A stretch of 64,000 nt of DNA from Patiria miniata (lineage: Eukaryota > Echinodermata > Asteroidea > Valvatida > Asterinidae), in the NCBI RefSeq assembly GCF_015706575.1, contig NW_024037075.1:12771746-12835745 (forward strand). The letters are read 5' to 3'. The notes under the pieces are model-generated. The model searched no databases and was not told where the DNA came from. It was given only the letters and a program-made list of their open reading frames with translations. Within the stretch, counting starts at the first letter, position 1. Each line of letters starts with the position of its first letter. Below, one piece after another: positions 23,817-50,684 of the stretch. The translations under genes were made by a program, and so were the position numbers.

Positions 23817-24372
23817 GTGACAAATTTCAAAACAAGGTACAATTACTCTAGTTTATGGACTATAGGACATCACCATGTATATTATCACTAGAAGTAATAA
23901 ACAGGATTGTTTTCCCTAGTTTCACAACATATTAAAAGTTGAAGTACCAACAAAAGAGGGACAATAGGGGGTCCCTGATTGCAGGCAAATACACACTTGC
24001 ATGGGTGGGTTGGTTGCTTGGTGGACAGTTTACTCGGCCCATTCTATCTGGCGGTATTATACTGTTTCCATGCCAGGCGTGTATCTCAGCTTTGCAAGTG
24101 ACCTTCTTTGAAATATCCGTTTCAATGACACTGATGCGCATACGTCTAATTTGCATATTAGATCACGCCACATTGCATTGCAAAATTCGCGTTTGTACGG
24201 CTCAGTTGTGCGGTTTGTCGTGAAAGCTGTGATTTCATGTTCACACCACATCCAGTGACAAATTTCAAAATAAGGTACAATTACTCTAGTTTATGGACTA
24301 TATGACAGCACCATGTATATTATCACTAGAAGTAATAAACAGGATTGTTTTCCTTAGTTTCACAACATATTT
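23817..24372. repeat. 115-bp direct duplication around the NDUFV1 fragment 3' end
   Basis: 23,817-23,931 recurs at 24,255-24,372 with few changes (shared: ggtacaattactctagttta, then tatattatcactagaagtaa before taaacaggat). Each copy contains AATAAA, a possible poly(A) signal. About 320 bp of unrelated sequence lies between. Confidence 0.75.
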
Positions 24373-25179
24373 TTGAGCATAAATGGTGAAATGTGACTCG
24401 TCCAGTTGTCCAACATTTCTATGACTGCATTGATTGGAAGGTCAAAACAATGGCTAAGGCTTTTTTTTGTTGCAGCCATTTTTTAAAAATCATTGGATGC
24501 TACCAACAAAAATAGTGGTACAGTTGAAGGTTTCTATGTATTTTCTGACGTATGTACTGCGGACATTCCTTTGTCTTCGTGAACAGTAGCTCAGAAAACG
24601 TTTATTGTCAGATCAGTGTCAAGTATTGATCTAAGTAGTACATGTTTAAAAGAGCAATGGGTTATGTAACCTGCTATGTATAAAATCTTTCACAGTTGCT
24701 ATAAGATACCCCATGTATCGTATATTTCATTATTTTCGAGTTATGACAAAGATGGTTCGTTGTGCACGTGGGCGCACGCACGGTTCTTGTTTAAACTCTC
24801 GAGGTGCCGTAACCTGTGTTAACGCATTATCAGTCGTGGGTTGCAACAAAAGTGCTCAAAATGGATGGATGTTGCTTATCAACTATTAAACCTGATGAAG
24901 TTTTAGCTCAGTTAATATTGTGCATTCCGAGAAAAACACTATTCTAGGATCTCGTTTTCAATTCAAAATTTGGCTAGTCATGTTTTAAAATGTGCCCTAA
25001 ATCAGCATTTGGGTCAAGAGAATCATAAACCAGTATTGGCTTTGCACAGGCACCTACCTCACAGCAACAACAGCATTTAAGTTTGAAGTCATATCTCTCT
25101 GTCACAATTGAGTGAGAACACGCGCACAAACTCCATTGTACATTAAAAAAAAACATGCATTTTTCTCATAATCCTCCAG
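24373..25179. other. Upstream of the first recognised Piwi exon
   Basis: No start exon, RG-rich coding stretch or convincing promoter was found. The acceptor (tcctccag) at 25172-25179 requires an upstream exon ending in phase 1. Confidence 0.4.
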
Positions 25180-40750
<15,571 letters not shown>

Positions 40751-41160
40751 GCAGTAAGACCAGGGGTAATATGTAAACAATTGCTTATATATGTTTAATA
40801 CCAACATTGGCAGTGTTTGCACAAGTGGGACTGACTGTTTTCTGCCGACATCCGCGAATGTTAACAACAAAGGCAAATGGTCTTCCTTATGTCGTATTAT
40901 CAGAAATTAAACTTTCATGCTGTAACGCTAAAGCTCTATGTTGGAGATATCATCACTGTTTTGCTCACAGAAAAATTTGGAAATTAGCATAAAGAAAGTG
41001 ACTGGAAAGATTCAAAATAATGTAAATGGGGCACAAAACAGCAATTAATGATTACTTACATCTCTTTCAGTTTGTCAGGTGTAAAAAACCTGAAAACGAC
41101 TTCATGATGAGGGTTTTGAGGTCACAAGAAGTTAGGTCATTCCATGGGTTGGATGGTCAC
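40751..41160. other. Probable Piwi 3' UTR and downstream
   Basis: Follows the TAG directly. No canonical AATAAA was confidently assigned in this stretch. Confidence 0.4.
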
Positions 41161-41179
41161 CATCTCCGATTTTACTTTT

Positions 41180-41640
41180 AATATTCTTCCATAAGATCCA
41201 ATTGTTGCGATCTTCCATAAGATCCAGTTGTGGCGATCTTTCATAAGATCCAATTGTTGCGATCTTTCATAAGATCCAATTGTTGCGATCTTCCATAAGA
41301 TCCAATTGTTGCGATCTTCCATAAGATCCAATCGTTGCGATCTTCCATAAGATCCAATTGTTGCGATCTTCCATAAGATCCAATTGTTGCGATCTTCCAT
41401 AAGATCCAATTGTTGCGATCTTCCATAAGATCCAATTGTTGCGATCTTCCATAAGATCCAATTGTTGCGATCTTCCATAAGATCCAATTGTTGCGATCTT
41501 CCATAAGATCCAATTGTTGCGATCTCCCATACGATCCAATTGTTGTGATCTTCCATAAAATCTAAATGTTGCGATCTTCCGTAAGATTCAATTGTTGCGA
41601 TCTTCCATACGATCCAATTGTTGCAATATTCCAATTGTTG
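41180..41640. repeat. 26-bp satellite array
   Basis: About 17-18 copies of a 26-bp unit containing cttccataagatccaattg. The minus strand is open in all three frames as a 26-residue peptide repeat (NNWILWKIATIGSYGRSQ), because three units make 78 bp and the unit lacks stops. No start, splice or domain evidence supports a protein. Confidence 0.9.
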
Positions 41641-42027
41641 CAAGTTCAAAAGAAAAGTTAATTAAGAATTTTTTGTTGTAGAATTGTGAACTTGCACAAA
41701 ATGTAGGCTTGTAGATATTAGGTGAAATTTTTAAACGCGATTTACTTTAAGTTGCACAAGTTTAAAAAACAACACAATTTTCTGAGGTGTCTACAAGTCT
41801 TTTCGAAGTGTATAGCAGATACAATGTAGAAAATCCATCATGTGTTTTGTAATTTGACTGAAGCATGACAGCAGTGTTTTATTCATCTTACATCCTGCCA
41901 AAATGCCTTTGAACAAAAATAATGACTTTGTTAATCTTAAAAATGTATTTTTTTATACTTACAATTTTCGCTGTTTTACAAAATGTGAATCAGAATTGAT
42001 GGTACATTTGTTCTAAGAAATGTTAGC
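41641..42027. other. AT-rich spacer
   Basis: Nothing recognisable. It ends with ttagc, the left copy of the retroelement target duplication. Confidence 0.5.
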
Positions 42028-42187
42028 TGTAGTGATAGCATGACAAAGGTTGTTTAGGTTCCCAGGCACTTGGACATAGTGCGTTTATTCTGCCATGGTA
42101 CAACAAGAGTGTAGCCACATTACACACACTGTGTTCATGCGCTGTGCGCACAATATGAATATGTAGTTCCACATTAATATTACAACA
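42028..42187 (-). repeat. 3' LTR of the gypsy element
   Basis: 160 bp, begins tgtagtgatag and ends attacaaca on the + strand. Nearly identical to the other LTR once the inserted MITE is removed. Confidence 0.9.
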
Positions 42188-42646
42188 TCCTCCCCCCTTT
42201 GAAAGTACAATGTTGGATTCTAACATTTACTAGACAACTTTCCGCACAGGTTAAAAGTTAATGTGTTAATGTAGTAAGTTACTGAATAAAAATGATGGGT
42301 AAATAACAAATAATTGTGTTGCGTCTCTAATTTCTAATGTCTTCACATGTTTCTGGTGGGCTGGAACTTGAACTTCTAAAAACGGCTCTAAACATCAAAA
42401 ACTGTTAACATGTAACTGTTAAAACTCTTCAACTGTAACTCCAAGTAACAGGTCTATGATTTAACGTTATATCGAAGGGTTACATGCTAGTCAAACTTTC
42501 ATCGTCATCAAATTCTTGAGGTTAACTACCCTCAGTCGTTTAAGTAATCAAAAGTTTAGATAAAACAACTTGAAAAACGTTTAAACAATGAACACTCTGC
42601 AAGTATGATATTGTCATTGGCTTGGGGTATATTGGGTAAGATGGCC

Positions 42647-45600
42647 TTATTGCTGGATGTATCGCACTGGTCTGCGAATTACTTGGCCTGACCTTGTAGC
42701 CTGTGGAGTATCTCCGGTTGCCCTAGCTGCGTTGTCGCTATGATTTGGGAGTTTGTGCTCCGTCTTACTGAGGTCGTTGATTTTCTCAGTGTCTGCAAAT
42801 CTGACACGCTTGGGAGTGATAAAGCGTCGTGTATCTGTCATCTCTCTGAGGTGGGATCGAGTACGTCTCAATATGCTACCGTTTGGGGTGGCGACTTTAT
42901 ACGACCTCGGCTCTCTACACACGGTTGTCACCTCGCCTGGCAGCCATGCCCGAGAATCCTGATCAAGAATCCGGACCTTCTGCCCAACATGGAGAGGTGG
43001 GAGCTCATTGGCTGAGTATCTCCTGTCGTAATCTGCTTTCATTCGGTCACGCCTCTTGTCGTGGGCATCGTTCATTTCCTCGTGTCGTGCCTCAGTGTAT
43101 GGGCGGCGGCTTGGCAAGCTTGTGCAAGGTGGCCTGCCATACAGAATCTCGGCAGGAGACGGCAGTTTGGAGTCAATGGGAGTAGCTCGCAAGTTCAGAA
43201 GTGCTTTGTCAACATTCTTCTTCGACTTTTGGCATCTCTTTATGAGTGTCTTGACCGTCCGCACTGCACGTTCCACGAAACCGTTGGATTGGGGGTATCG
43301 GGTTGAAGATGTGATGTGACTTATGCCCCACGAATCACACATGTCCTGGTACAGGGCTCCAACGACCTGTGGGCCATTGTCCGATATTATTTCTGCTGGC
43401 GCTCCGAACATGCCAAGTGTGCGGGATGTCACACCAGCTACCGTTCCGCTCTTGGTATCACGCAGCCTGTGGATGACTGGGAACTTCGAGGTATAGTCGA
43501 TGATCAGAAGAAAGTCATCTCCACCTATTTCAAACAGGTCAGTGCCTAACTTGGTCCATGGGGTGGATGGGATCTCATGGGGATGGAGGGGTTCCTTCTT
43601 CTGCTTTGGTTGGTTTTCTTGGCAGTATTCACATGCCCTTACAGCAATGTCGATGTCACGGCTGATGTTTGGCCAGTACACGGTTTCTCGAGCCAAACGT
43701 CGTGTTTTTTCGATTCCCATGTGTCCCGTGTGGAGCTGGGCCAGGATGTCTTGTCATAGATCATCAGGGATTACTACCTGTTTCCCTTTGAAGATGACAC
43801 CCCAGGATATTCCCAGTTCATCTCTGTAGGGCCAGTATGGCCTTGGATCTCTGGGTAGCTCCTTGATTTCGTCAGGCCAGCCGGCATAGATAACTTGGGT
43901 AAGGGAACACAGGGTTGGGTCACGCGCAGTCTGCACCTGCAGTTGAGTCTGCTTAGTCTGGCCGAAGTGAAGGAGATCGATGTGCTTGAGCTCTGGTCCT
44001 TCAATGACATCTATGCCACCGACCAGTTGGTCAAGGTGTATGTCTTCGTTCTTCTTCGGGTTTGGCAGTCTGCTCAAGGCGTCGGACAAGATCATTGTCG
44101 GTCCTGGCTTGTAGTGCACGGTGAAGTTATAGCCTTGCACTTTGATAAGTAGGCGTTGTAACCTTGGTGGTGCACTAGATAGGGGCTTCCTCCAGATCAT
44201 TTCTAACGGCTTGTGATCTGAGTATACCACAAAGTCCTTCCCGAAGAGGTAGTTGTGGAAACGGGCTATGCCAAACACCAGTGCCAGCGTTTCCCTCTCT
44301 ATATTGGAGTAATTTTTCTGCGCCGGTAAGAGACTTTTGGATGCAAAGGCAATAGGCTTGCCATGTTGAGTGAGGCACGCTCCCAGCCCTTTCTGTGAAG
44401 CGTCAACCTCAAGTACCGTTGGCATCTCAGGGTTGTAGTACTGAAGGCATGCGTCCGCTGTGATCAACAGCTTCAGTGCCTCAAACGCTGCTTGATGGTC
44501 CTCCTGCCACACAAAAGGGATGTTTTTCTTGAGAAGATCTCGGAGGATCGCTGCCTTGTCTGCGAGGTTGGGAATATACGCAGACACATATGTGATGAGA
44601 CCAAGGAATTTTTGGAGGTCTTCCTTGTCCTGGGGGGTGGGGAGGTTGTGTATGTCCTCAACCCGCCCTGGGTCTGGCTGTACCCCGACGTCAGAGTATA
44701 TGGACCCGAAGAAACTGATCTTCTTTGTCTTAATCCTGCATTTGGTGCTGTTGAATACAAGAACCTCACGTCTGGCAACCTCGAACAGGTTCCTAAGGTT
44801 GGCGTCGTGTTCCTCGTCAGTACGGCCGTAAACGACTATGTCGTCAGCTATACAGACACATCCAGGAACTTGGTCAACTATCTCGTCCATGCACTGCTGG
44901 AATATATCCTGGCTGATGGCGAGGCCAAATGGTAGACGCTGGAAGCAATACCGTCCGAACGGCGTCCGGAAGGTGGTGAGCTCCTGGGACTTCTCGTCAA
45001 GGTGAACGGCCCAGTAACCGGCCTTTGCATCAAGTTTAGAGAAGACTCTGGCTTGGGAAAACTCTGGGTTGAGTTCCTCTAGCGTAGGGATTTTGTGGGG
45101 GCACCTGCGCAGGCTTTGGTTGAGACGCTTGGGGTCAAGGCAAACACGAATGGAACCATCTTGCTTGAGGCTCGTGGTGATCGAACTACACCAGTCTGTG
45201 TGATACGCCACTCTCCTGATTACCCCCAGCGCCTCCATCTTGTCAATTTCCACTTTCAACTTTGGTTTGAGGTGCACACTGTATTTTCTGGGTGGGTCAA
45301 TATGGGGTACCGCATCTTCTTTGAGGTACAATGTTGCCCTTCGTTAGAAACTTCCAATGGTGTCAAACTGATCTGGATACGCCTCCATCAGCTGCTCAAT
45401 TGATTGTACTGACGTCAGTCTGGCAGCATGTATCGTCACGACTCCCATGTCACGGCACATGGGCAGACCTGCAATCACTGGGCCTGTGACGTCGACGACG
45501 TAGAATCTGTTCTCTGACCATGTAGGATCTTGGTATCTGCAGAGCAAATCGATGCTGCCCAGACAGGGTATCGGTGTTCCATTATATGCGGTTAACTTGG

Positions 45601-45829
45601 TTGTCACCGGTTTGACTTGGGATCTCCAAGTGTCTCCATACATCTGTCGTATGGTTCTGAGTGGAAGTGTGTTACCTCCAGCTCCGGTGTCTATCTTGAC
45701 TTTAAGGCGGTGCTTGCCTTCAAGGTCAGGGCAAACCACATCAAGCATCCTGTAGGCTTCGTTACCCGTGTTATCGTTCTTCTTGTGGAAGTCTGGGACA
45801 GTGACAACGTGGAACACTTCCTCGTACAC
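42647..45829 (-). pseudogene. Gypsy pol polyprotein (protease-RT-RNase H-integrase), two in-frame stops
   Basis: One reading frame throughout, interrupted by TAA at 45344-45346 and TGA near 43754-43756. From the right: aspartic protease with KIDTGAGGN (about 45,690); reverse transcriptase with FRTPFGRYCFQRLPFGL and the IADD active-site box (residues 161-164 of the middle block); RNase H with EVDASQKGLGACL; integrase with part of the HHCC zinc finger (RRLARETVYWPNI, CEYCQ) and the DDE core (GTDLF, IISDNG, FVERAVRTVKTL). The TGA is at a CpG-type position. The element therefore cannot make full pol by normal translation, though the domains are well preserved. Confidence 0.9.
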
Positions 45830-46380
45830 ATTGTCCGTGTATTCTAACTGATGGACATCTGTCTCCTGCTCAGTAGTGTTTGGTGTCGATGATTCATCCT
45901 TTTTTCGGCCCTTGGGCTTTCGTTGTTGGGGCCTTCTATCCCTGGAGGGACTGCGTCGTCCTCTTCCTGGAGGGACTGCGTCTTCTCCGTGGTGACTTGG
46001 ATCCTCTGCGTTGTCTGCTTTTAGCTCTCGTCTTTCTGCAACACTTGGACCAGTGCCCTTTCGCTCCAGGATATGTGCTATGCGGCAAATTTCCCCTGAT
46101 AAACTAAACGGGAAAACTGGGTCGCTTCCGGCCAGTCTGTGGTCGTTGCGAGTACAGTGTGGGCTGGCGCGTATAGGCTATCACGCGTCACGTTGGCCGC
46201 TGGTGAACGGGGCTCTTCGCGTGCAGTGTCGGCTCAGTCCGATCGCTGTCGATGTCGGCTGCTGGACATCGATCCGTGCTCTGTCCGTGGCGGTCTTTCG
46301 CAGGCGTTTGGCGTTTAGCTAGCACGATGCCTGGTCGCGGCGTATGTGCCACATTTCAGTGTCCACTACCGCTGCCACCA
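45830..46380 (-). pseudogene. Gag remnant / 5' leader of the gypsy element
   Basis: Only about 550 bp separates the LTR from protease, too little for a full gag. Near 46,030-46,100 the minus strand encodes a zinc-knuckle-like end (KGHWSKCCRKTRAKS) followed by Arg/Ser-rich sequence. The rest of gag appears deleted. Confidence 0.6.
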
Positions 46381-47227
46381 TGTAGTGATAGCATGACAAA
46401 GGTTGTTTAGGTTCCCAGGCACTTGGACGTAGTGCGTTTATTCTGCCATGGTACAACAAGAGTGTAGCCACATTACAAGGGCGGATCCAGAACACAATTT
46501 TGGGGGGGGCCAAAAAAAAATTTGGTTCCTCCCAAAAAGTGGGTCAAAAAAATTACGGCGTGGGGTTCGGGGCCCGCTTAAGGGCCCCGAAAAAAATTTG
46601 GATTCTAGATGCTCTGTGGTGTGATCTGAGGCGATTTCTGACCACTTTAACCAATGGTTTTTTTGAGGAAAAGATGGTGGTGTACTCATTGCCTGCCTTT
46701 ATTGCGATGTCAAAAAGTGGGTCAAAAAAATTACGGCGTGGGGTTCGGGGCCCGCTTAAGGGCCCCGAAATTTTTTTTGGATTCTAGATGCTCTGTGGTG
46801 CGATCTGAGGCAATTTCTGACCACTTTAACCAATGTTTTTTTTGAGGAAAAGATGGTGGTGTACTCATTGCCTGCCTTTATTGCGATGTCAAAAAGTGGG
46901 TCAAAAAAATTACGGCGTGGGGTTCGGGGCCCACTTAAGGGCCCCGAAATTTTTTTGGGATTCTAGATGCTCTGTGGTGCGATCTGAGGCAATTTCTGAC
47001 CACTTTAACCAATGGGTTTTTTTTGAGGAAAAGATGGTGGTGTACTCATTGCCTGCCGTTATTGCGATGTCACATAAAAAAAAAAAAAAATTGATTTTTG
47101 TTTTTTGGGGGGGCCATGGCCCCCTTTGGCCCCCCCCCCCTGGATCCGCCCTTGCCACATTACACACACTGTGTTCATGCGCTGTGCGCACAATATGAAT
47201 ATGTAGTTCCACATTAATATTACAACA
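46381..47227 (-). repeat. 5' LTR of the gypsy element, split by a hAT MITE
   Basis: 160 bp of LTR plus a 679-bp insertion (46476-47154) and its 8-bp target duplication ccacatta. Confidence 0.9.
46476..47154. mobile_element. hAT-type MITE with triplicated core
   Basis: Ends caagggcggatcc and ggatccgcccttg; target duplication ccacatta (46468-46475, 47155-47162). The interior carries three tandem copies of a roughly 150-170-bp unit (tctagatgctctgtggtg ... ttgcctgcctttattgcgatg). 22253-22650 carries one. Confidence 0.9.
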
Positions 47228-47366
47228 TTAGCCATTGCAGATTGAAGTCTAGCAGTGATAGTCAAAGGGGCTTTGAATGAGACTTGAAACATGGACACGT
47301 CACTTTGCTCATATGCAGGCTTACAATGTTGCCAAATTTCTGATTGGTATTCTTAACCCAGCCTAG

Positions 47367-49397
47367 CCCTTACAGAAATGTCCCATGTAATTCCCATGGG
47401 AAATTTTCCCATGGGACCCCATGGGAATTGCATGGTGAATTGGACACCATGCAGCATGGGATTTTTCCCATGGGAGTTTTCCCATGGGCTTTTTCCCATG
47501 GGAAATTTTGTATGGGCTTTTTCCCATGTATGGTTTCCTTTCATTTCTCAAAAAAATTATTGCTCCCTGGTATTTTTCCATAACAACTTCCTATACATTT
47601 TAACCCTGTGTGTTAAAGGGAATATACAACATTTGCAAACATCGAAAAATAAAACTACCAAGTTTTTGCGAAATACCTTAATAGGATGTTGGTAAATGAC
47701 AGTCTAAAGCATCCTGTAAAATTATGGCACCTGGTATACTGTCATTTTCAAGAAAAGTGGTATTTTTGTATCAATTTCCAACGCTGATCGGCCGATCAGC
47801 GTTGGAAACAACTGGCTTTTTTTTCAAATACTGGCCCCAATTGACCATTGCACTTGTTTGCAATCGATTACAAACCTATGAACGGGTACGAGCCAGCTAG
47901 ACTGGTTCCGTGACCTTACAATTCCCCAATGTATGTAAACTGCTCTGTTTCTTCTTATATGGAGTCAGGGAACCAGACTACAGGAAAATGATCGTTTTTC
48001 TTGGTTTTTATAGCATTTTCGAACCCAAACCCTCCAAACAGTCAGTGTAACTATATTTGCTTTATATTTCCAACCCCCCAATTCCATCCATTTCTGAAAA
48101 TTACAGCAAAAGCAAATGATGTATATTCCCTTTAAGTACTATTCACCAAATAGGTAAAGCACATCACAGAACTCCGATGGGGGTTGTTCCACGTAATAGG
48201 AGTGGCTTGTGCACTCTATAACTAAAGTCCATATTATTGCTCCCATACCACTTGTCAAGTTGTACCATGTTATCACAGTGTTCCCAATTTATTTTCTCAT
48301 AAATGTTTTCAACCATAATAATAAATGAATCAATATTATCCAAAGTTTGAATGACACATTGTCCACATAAAAAAATACTGTATGCATCATTTAACTTCAC
48401 TTATCAACAGAAAAATTCAAAAATGTGCAATTACAACACTCGTTATTGTAAGAGATTCTCACAAAAATGTCCCATGGTGGTCCCATGGTGTCCCATGGTG
48501 TTCCCATGGTGTTCCCATGGTGTCCCATGGTGTTTATCCCATTGTGTTCAATTGGTGAACATCCACAGGAGTTTCCCATGGTCAGCTTAACAAATAGAAT
48601 TCTTGATAACCTCTATGGCCACAAGGGAAATATTTTTAATTGAATTCAAATTTACAGCTAGGCGAATAAGTAATTAAATCAAAGAAAGGTTTGCCTATAA
48701 CTTGGGAGTGCAATTGGGTCTATGATGGTTTTTCATGGCACATGCATGTTCTCCAGTATAACCCGGCAGTGTCCCCGTGCTGCCTTTTAAATCTCCATGG
48801 TGTTCCCATTGTATCCATATTTTATATCACCCACATTACGGTGTTCCCATGGCGTCCGAATCCTCATGGTGTATACCCATGTGTCTAAAATCCCCATATC
48901 CTCATGGTGTACCCATGTGTCTAAAATCCCCATGATGTTCCCATGGTGTCCAGTAAATCCCCATGGTGTTCCCATGGTGACATACAATCCCAATGGTGTT
49001 CCCATGGTGTCCATAAAATCCCCATGGGGTTCCCATGGTGTTCCCATGGTGTCCATAAATTCCCATGATGTTCCCATGGTGTTCATTAATTCCACATGGT
49101 GTTCCCATGATGTCCATAAAATCCCCATGGTGTTCCCATGGTGTCCGTAAAATCCCCATGGTGTTCCCATGGAGCTCATAAAATCCCCATGGTGTTCCCA
49201 TGGAGCTCGTAAAATCCCCATGGTGTTCCCATGTTGTCCATGCAATCTCCATGGTGTTCCCATGGGTTTCCCATGATGATCATTTTAACTTACATGGTGT
49301 TCTTGATGACCCCATGGGTTTCCCATGGGGTCCCATGGGAATCCCATGGGACCCCATGGGAATCCCATGGGATGCTCATGGGACATTTCTGTAAGGG
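47367..49397. mobile_element. Foldback element built from CCCATGG repeats
   Basis: The termini are inverted copies (cccttacagaaatgtcccat and its complement). Subterminal regions 47,380-47,540 and 48,465-49,390 are degenerate arrays of ttcccatggtgt / cccatggga units. The middle holds a TTAA-flanked MITE (47,613-48,135). No transposase. Open frames inside come from the repeat. Confidence 0.75.
47613..48135. mobile_element. TTAA-type (piggyBac-like) MITE, copy C
   Basis: 523 bp including TTAA at both ends; inverted ends agggaatatacaacattt / aaatgatgtatattccct. Same family as 14,698 and 15,369. Confidence 0.75.
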
Positions 49398-50218
49398 AGT
49401 GTTTGCATGGCGCTTGTGTTCTTGAGCAAGCCACTTTACTGTGACTTTACACTCTCGAATACCGTGTACTGAGAAACCCAAATCTTAACATAGTGCAACC
49501 ACGCAGCACAAGAAAACAGACTTTTGCTTGAAGTCCAACACAATAGACCTCATGCATCACAGGCATCTCAGAGGCTGTTCGTTGTTATTTTAATCTAGTA
49601 ATATGAATACACAAAAGGTAGACTCATGCCTAGCCAAGCAATACCAACCATTGCCCTCTAACTCCGCCCTAATGCATAAGGTCTATTAGTACTGGTCTGT
49701 AACATGTTTCAAATCTTGTCATAGGTTTTTCTGTAAACTCTTTTCACAGCCTTGCATCCAGTCTGCTAAAACTGTCCATCTTTTCAAGTTGGACAGACAT
49801 GCACATAGATAGATAGATTGTAATGCTTATATAGTGCTGTCCATCGTATCAACAATCTGAAAGTGCCCCATTCATCAGGCCGCGAGACCACCCGGCAGCC
49901 AGTATATCAGCACACATTCGGTCTTCTACCCTCACAGTATACTGATTTGTACTCCTGGGTGGAGAGAGGCAATTGTAGTAAAGTGTCCTGCCCAAGGACA
50001 CAAACACCATGTTCCTGGCTGGGTTCAAACACCGTAACCACTGGACCATGGCATTCTTTAGCCAATCTACGCTTAAAATGTTAAAATTGGTCATTATTCA
50101 AAATCAACGGCAATAGTTGATAAGATAGAGAAAACTTCTGGGTTTTTCTTTTTATTTGAATAAAGACATTAATTACACTTGAATCTCATATTTATTTAAA
50201 AAATTGGCAAATTTGTCT

Positions 50219-50684
50219 ATAGGTTTTCCGGGCTATTTTAAAATGTTTATCATTCAAATTCACCGTTTCTAATATTCAAATTCGTCAATCAACATCGATT
50301 TAGTGCACTTCCAGTGTTTAATTTCGTCTTTTGTTAGACAATTTTAAATTTAGTTCAAACAAATTCAAACAAGAGCACACGTTTGATCTCGTCTCGTTCA
50401 CGCCAAATCTTGTTATTCAGAATTCAAATTCGTCTAATTGATTTATATCAGACGAATTCGATCTCTGAATGCTGCCATTCGGCAACAGCTTATGCGAATT
50501 TGATCTGTAATGACGAATATTCTCGACCCGGTGACTAAAGAGGGTGACCAAACTTTGAAATTGAATGGTAAATGACTTAATTGGTTTTGTTTAAAGCGTG
50601 TGAAATTTTTCTCGGACGAAATTGAATGATAAAGTTGGTGAATTTGTGTAAATGCTGTTTTAAAATAGCCGGGAAAACCTATAT
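50219..50684. mobile_element. MITE with about 25-bp inverted ends
   Basis: The ends taggttttccgggctatttt and its complement enclose 466 bp of AT-rich sequence with repeated aaattcgtc motifs. Flanking TA is possible but not certain. Confidence 0.65.

Larger units (their letters stand above)
42028..47227 (-). mobile_element. Ty3/gypsy LTR retrotransposon with 160-bp LTRs
   Basis: Flanked by the 5-bp direct repeat ttagc (42023-42027, 47228-47232). LTRs (TG...CA) are 42028-42187 and 46381-47227; the latter is interrupted by a hAT MITE. Next to the 5' LTR (right side) is a primer-binding site ending in the complement of CCA (tggtggcagcggtag on the minus strand). Next to the 3' LTR is a purine tract (aaaggggggagga). 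Pol order is protease, RT, RNase H, integrase, which defines Ty3/gypsy; the sequence style suggests the Mag/SURL-like group, but that is inference. Without the MITE it is about 4.5 kb, and most of gag is missing. The two LTRs differ at very few sites (for example 42,075 a vs 46,429 g region), so insertion looks fairly recent. Confidence 0.92.

Noticed and set aside
41137..41649. 170-residue repeat protein on the minus strand
   Set aside because: By-product of a stop-free 26-bp satellite; all three frames are open equally.
44492..44935. 147-residue + strand frame and other + strand frames in 42.7-46.3 kb
   Set aside because: Antisense shadows of the gypsy pol frame, which has clear RT, RNase H and integrase motifs.
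48787..49263. 158-residue minus-strand frame rich in GTPW/HHGD
   Set aside because: Encoded by the CCCATGG array; the opposite strand is open as well.
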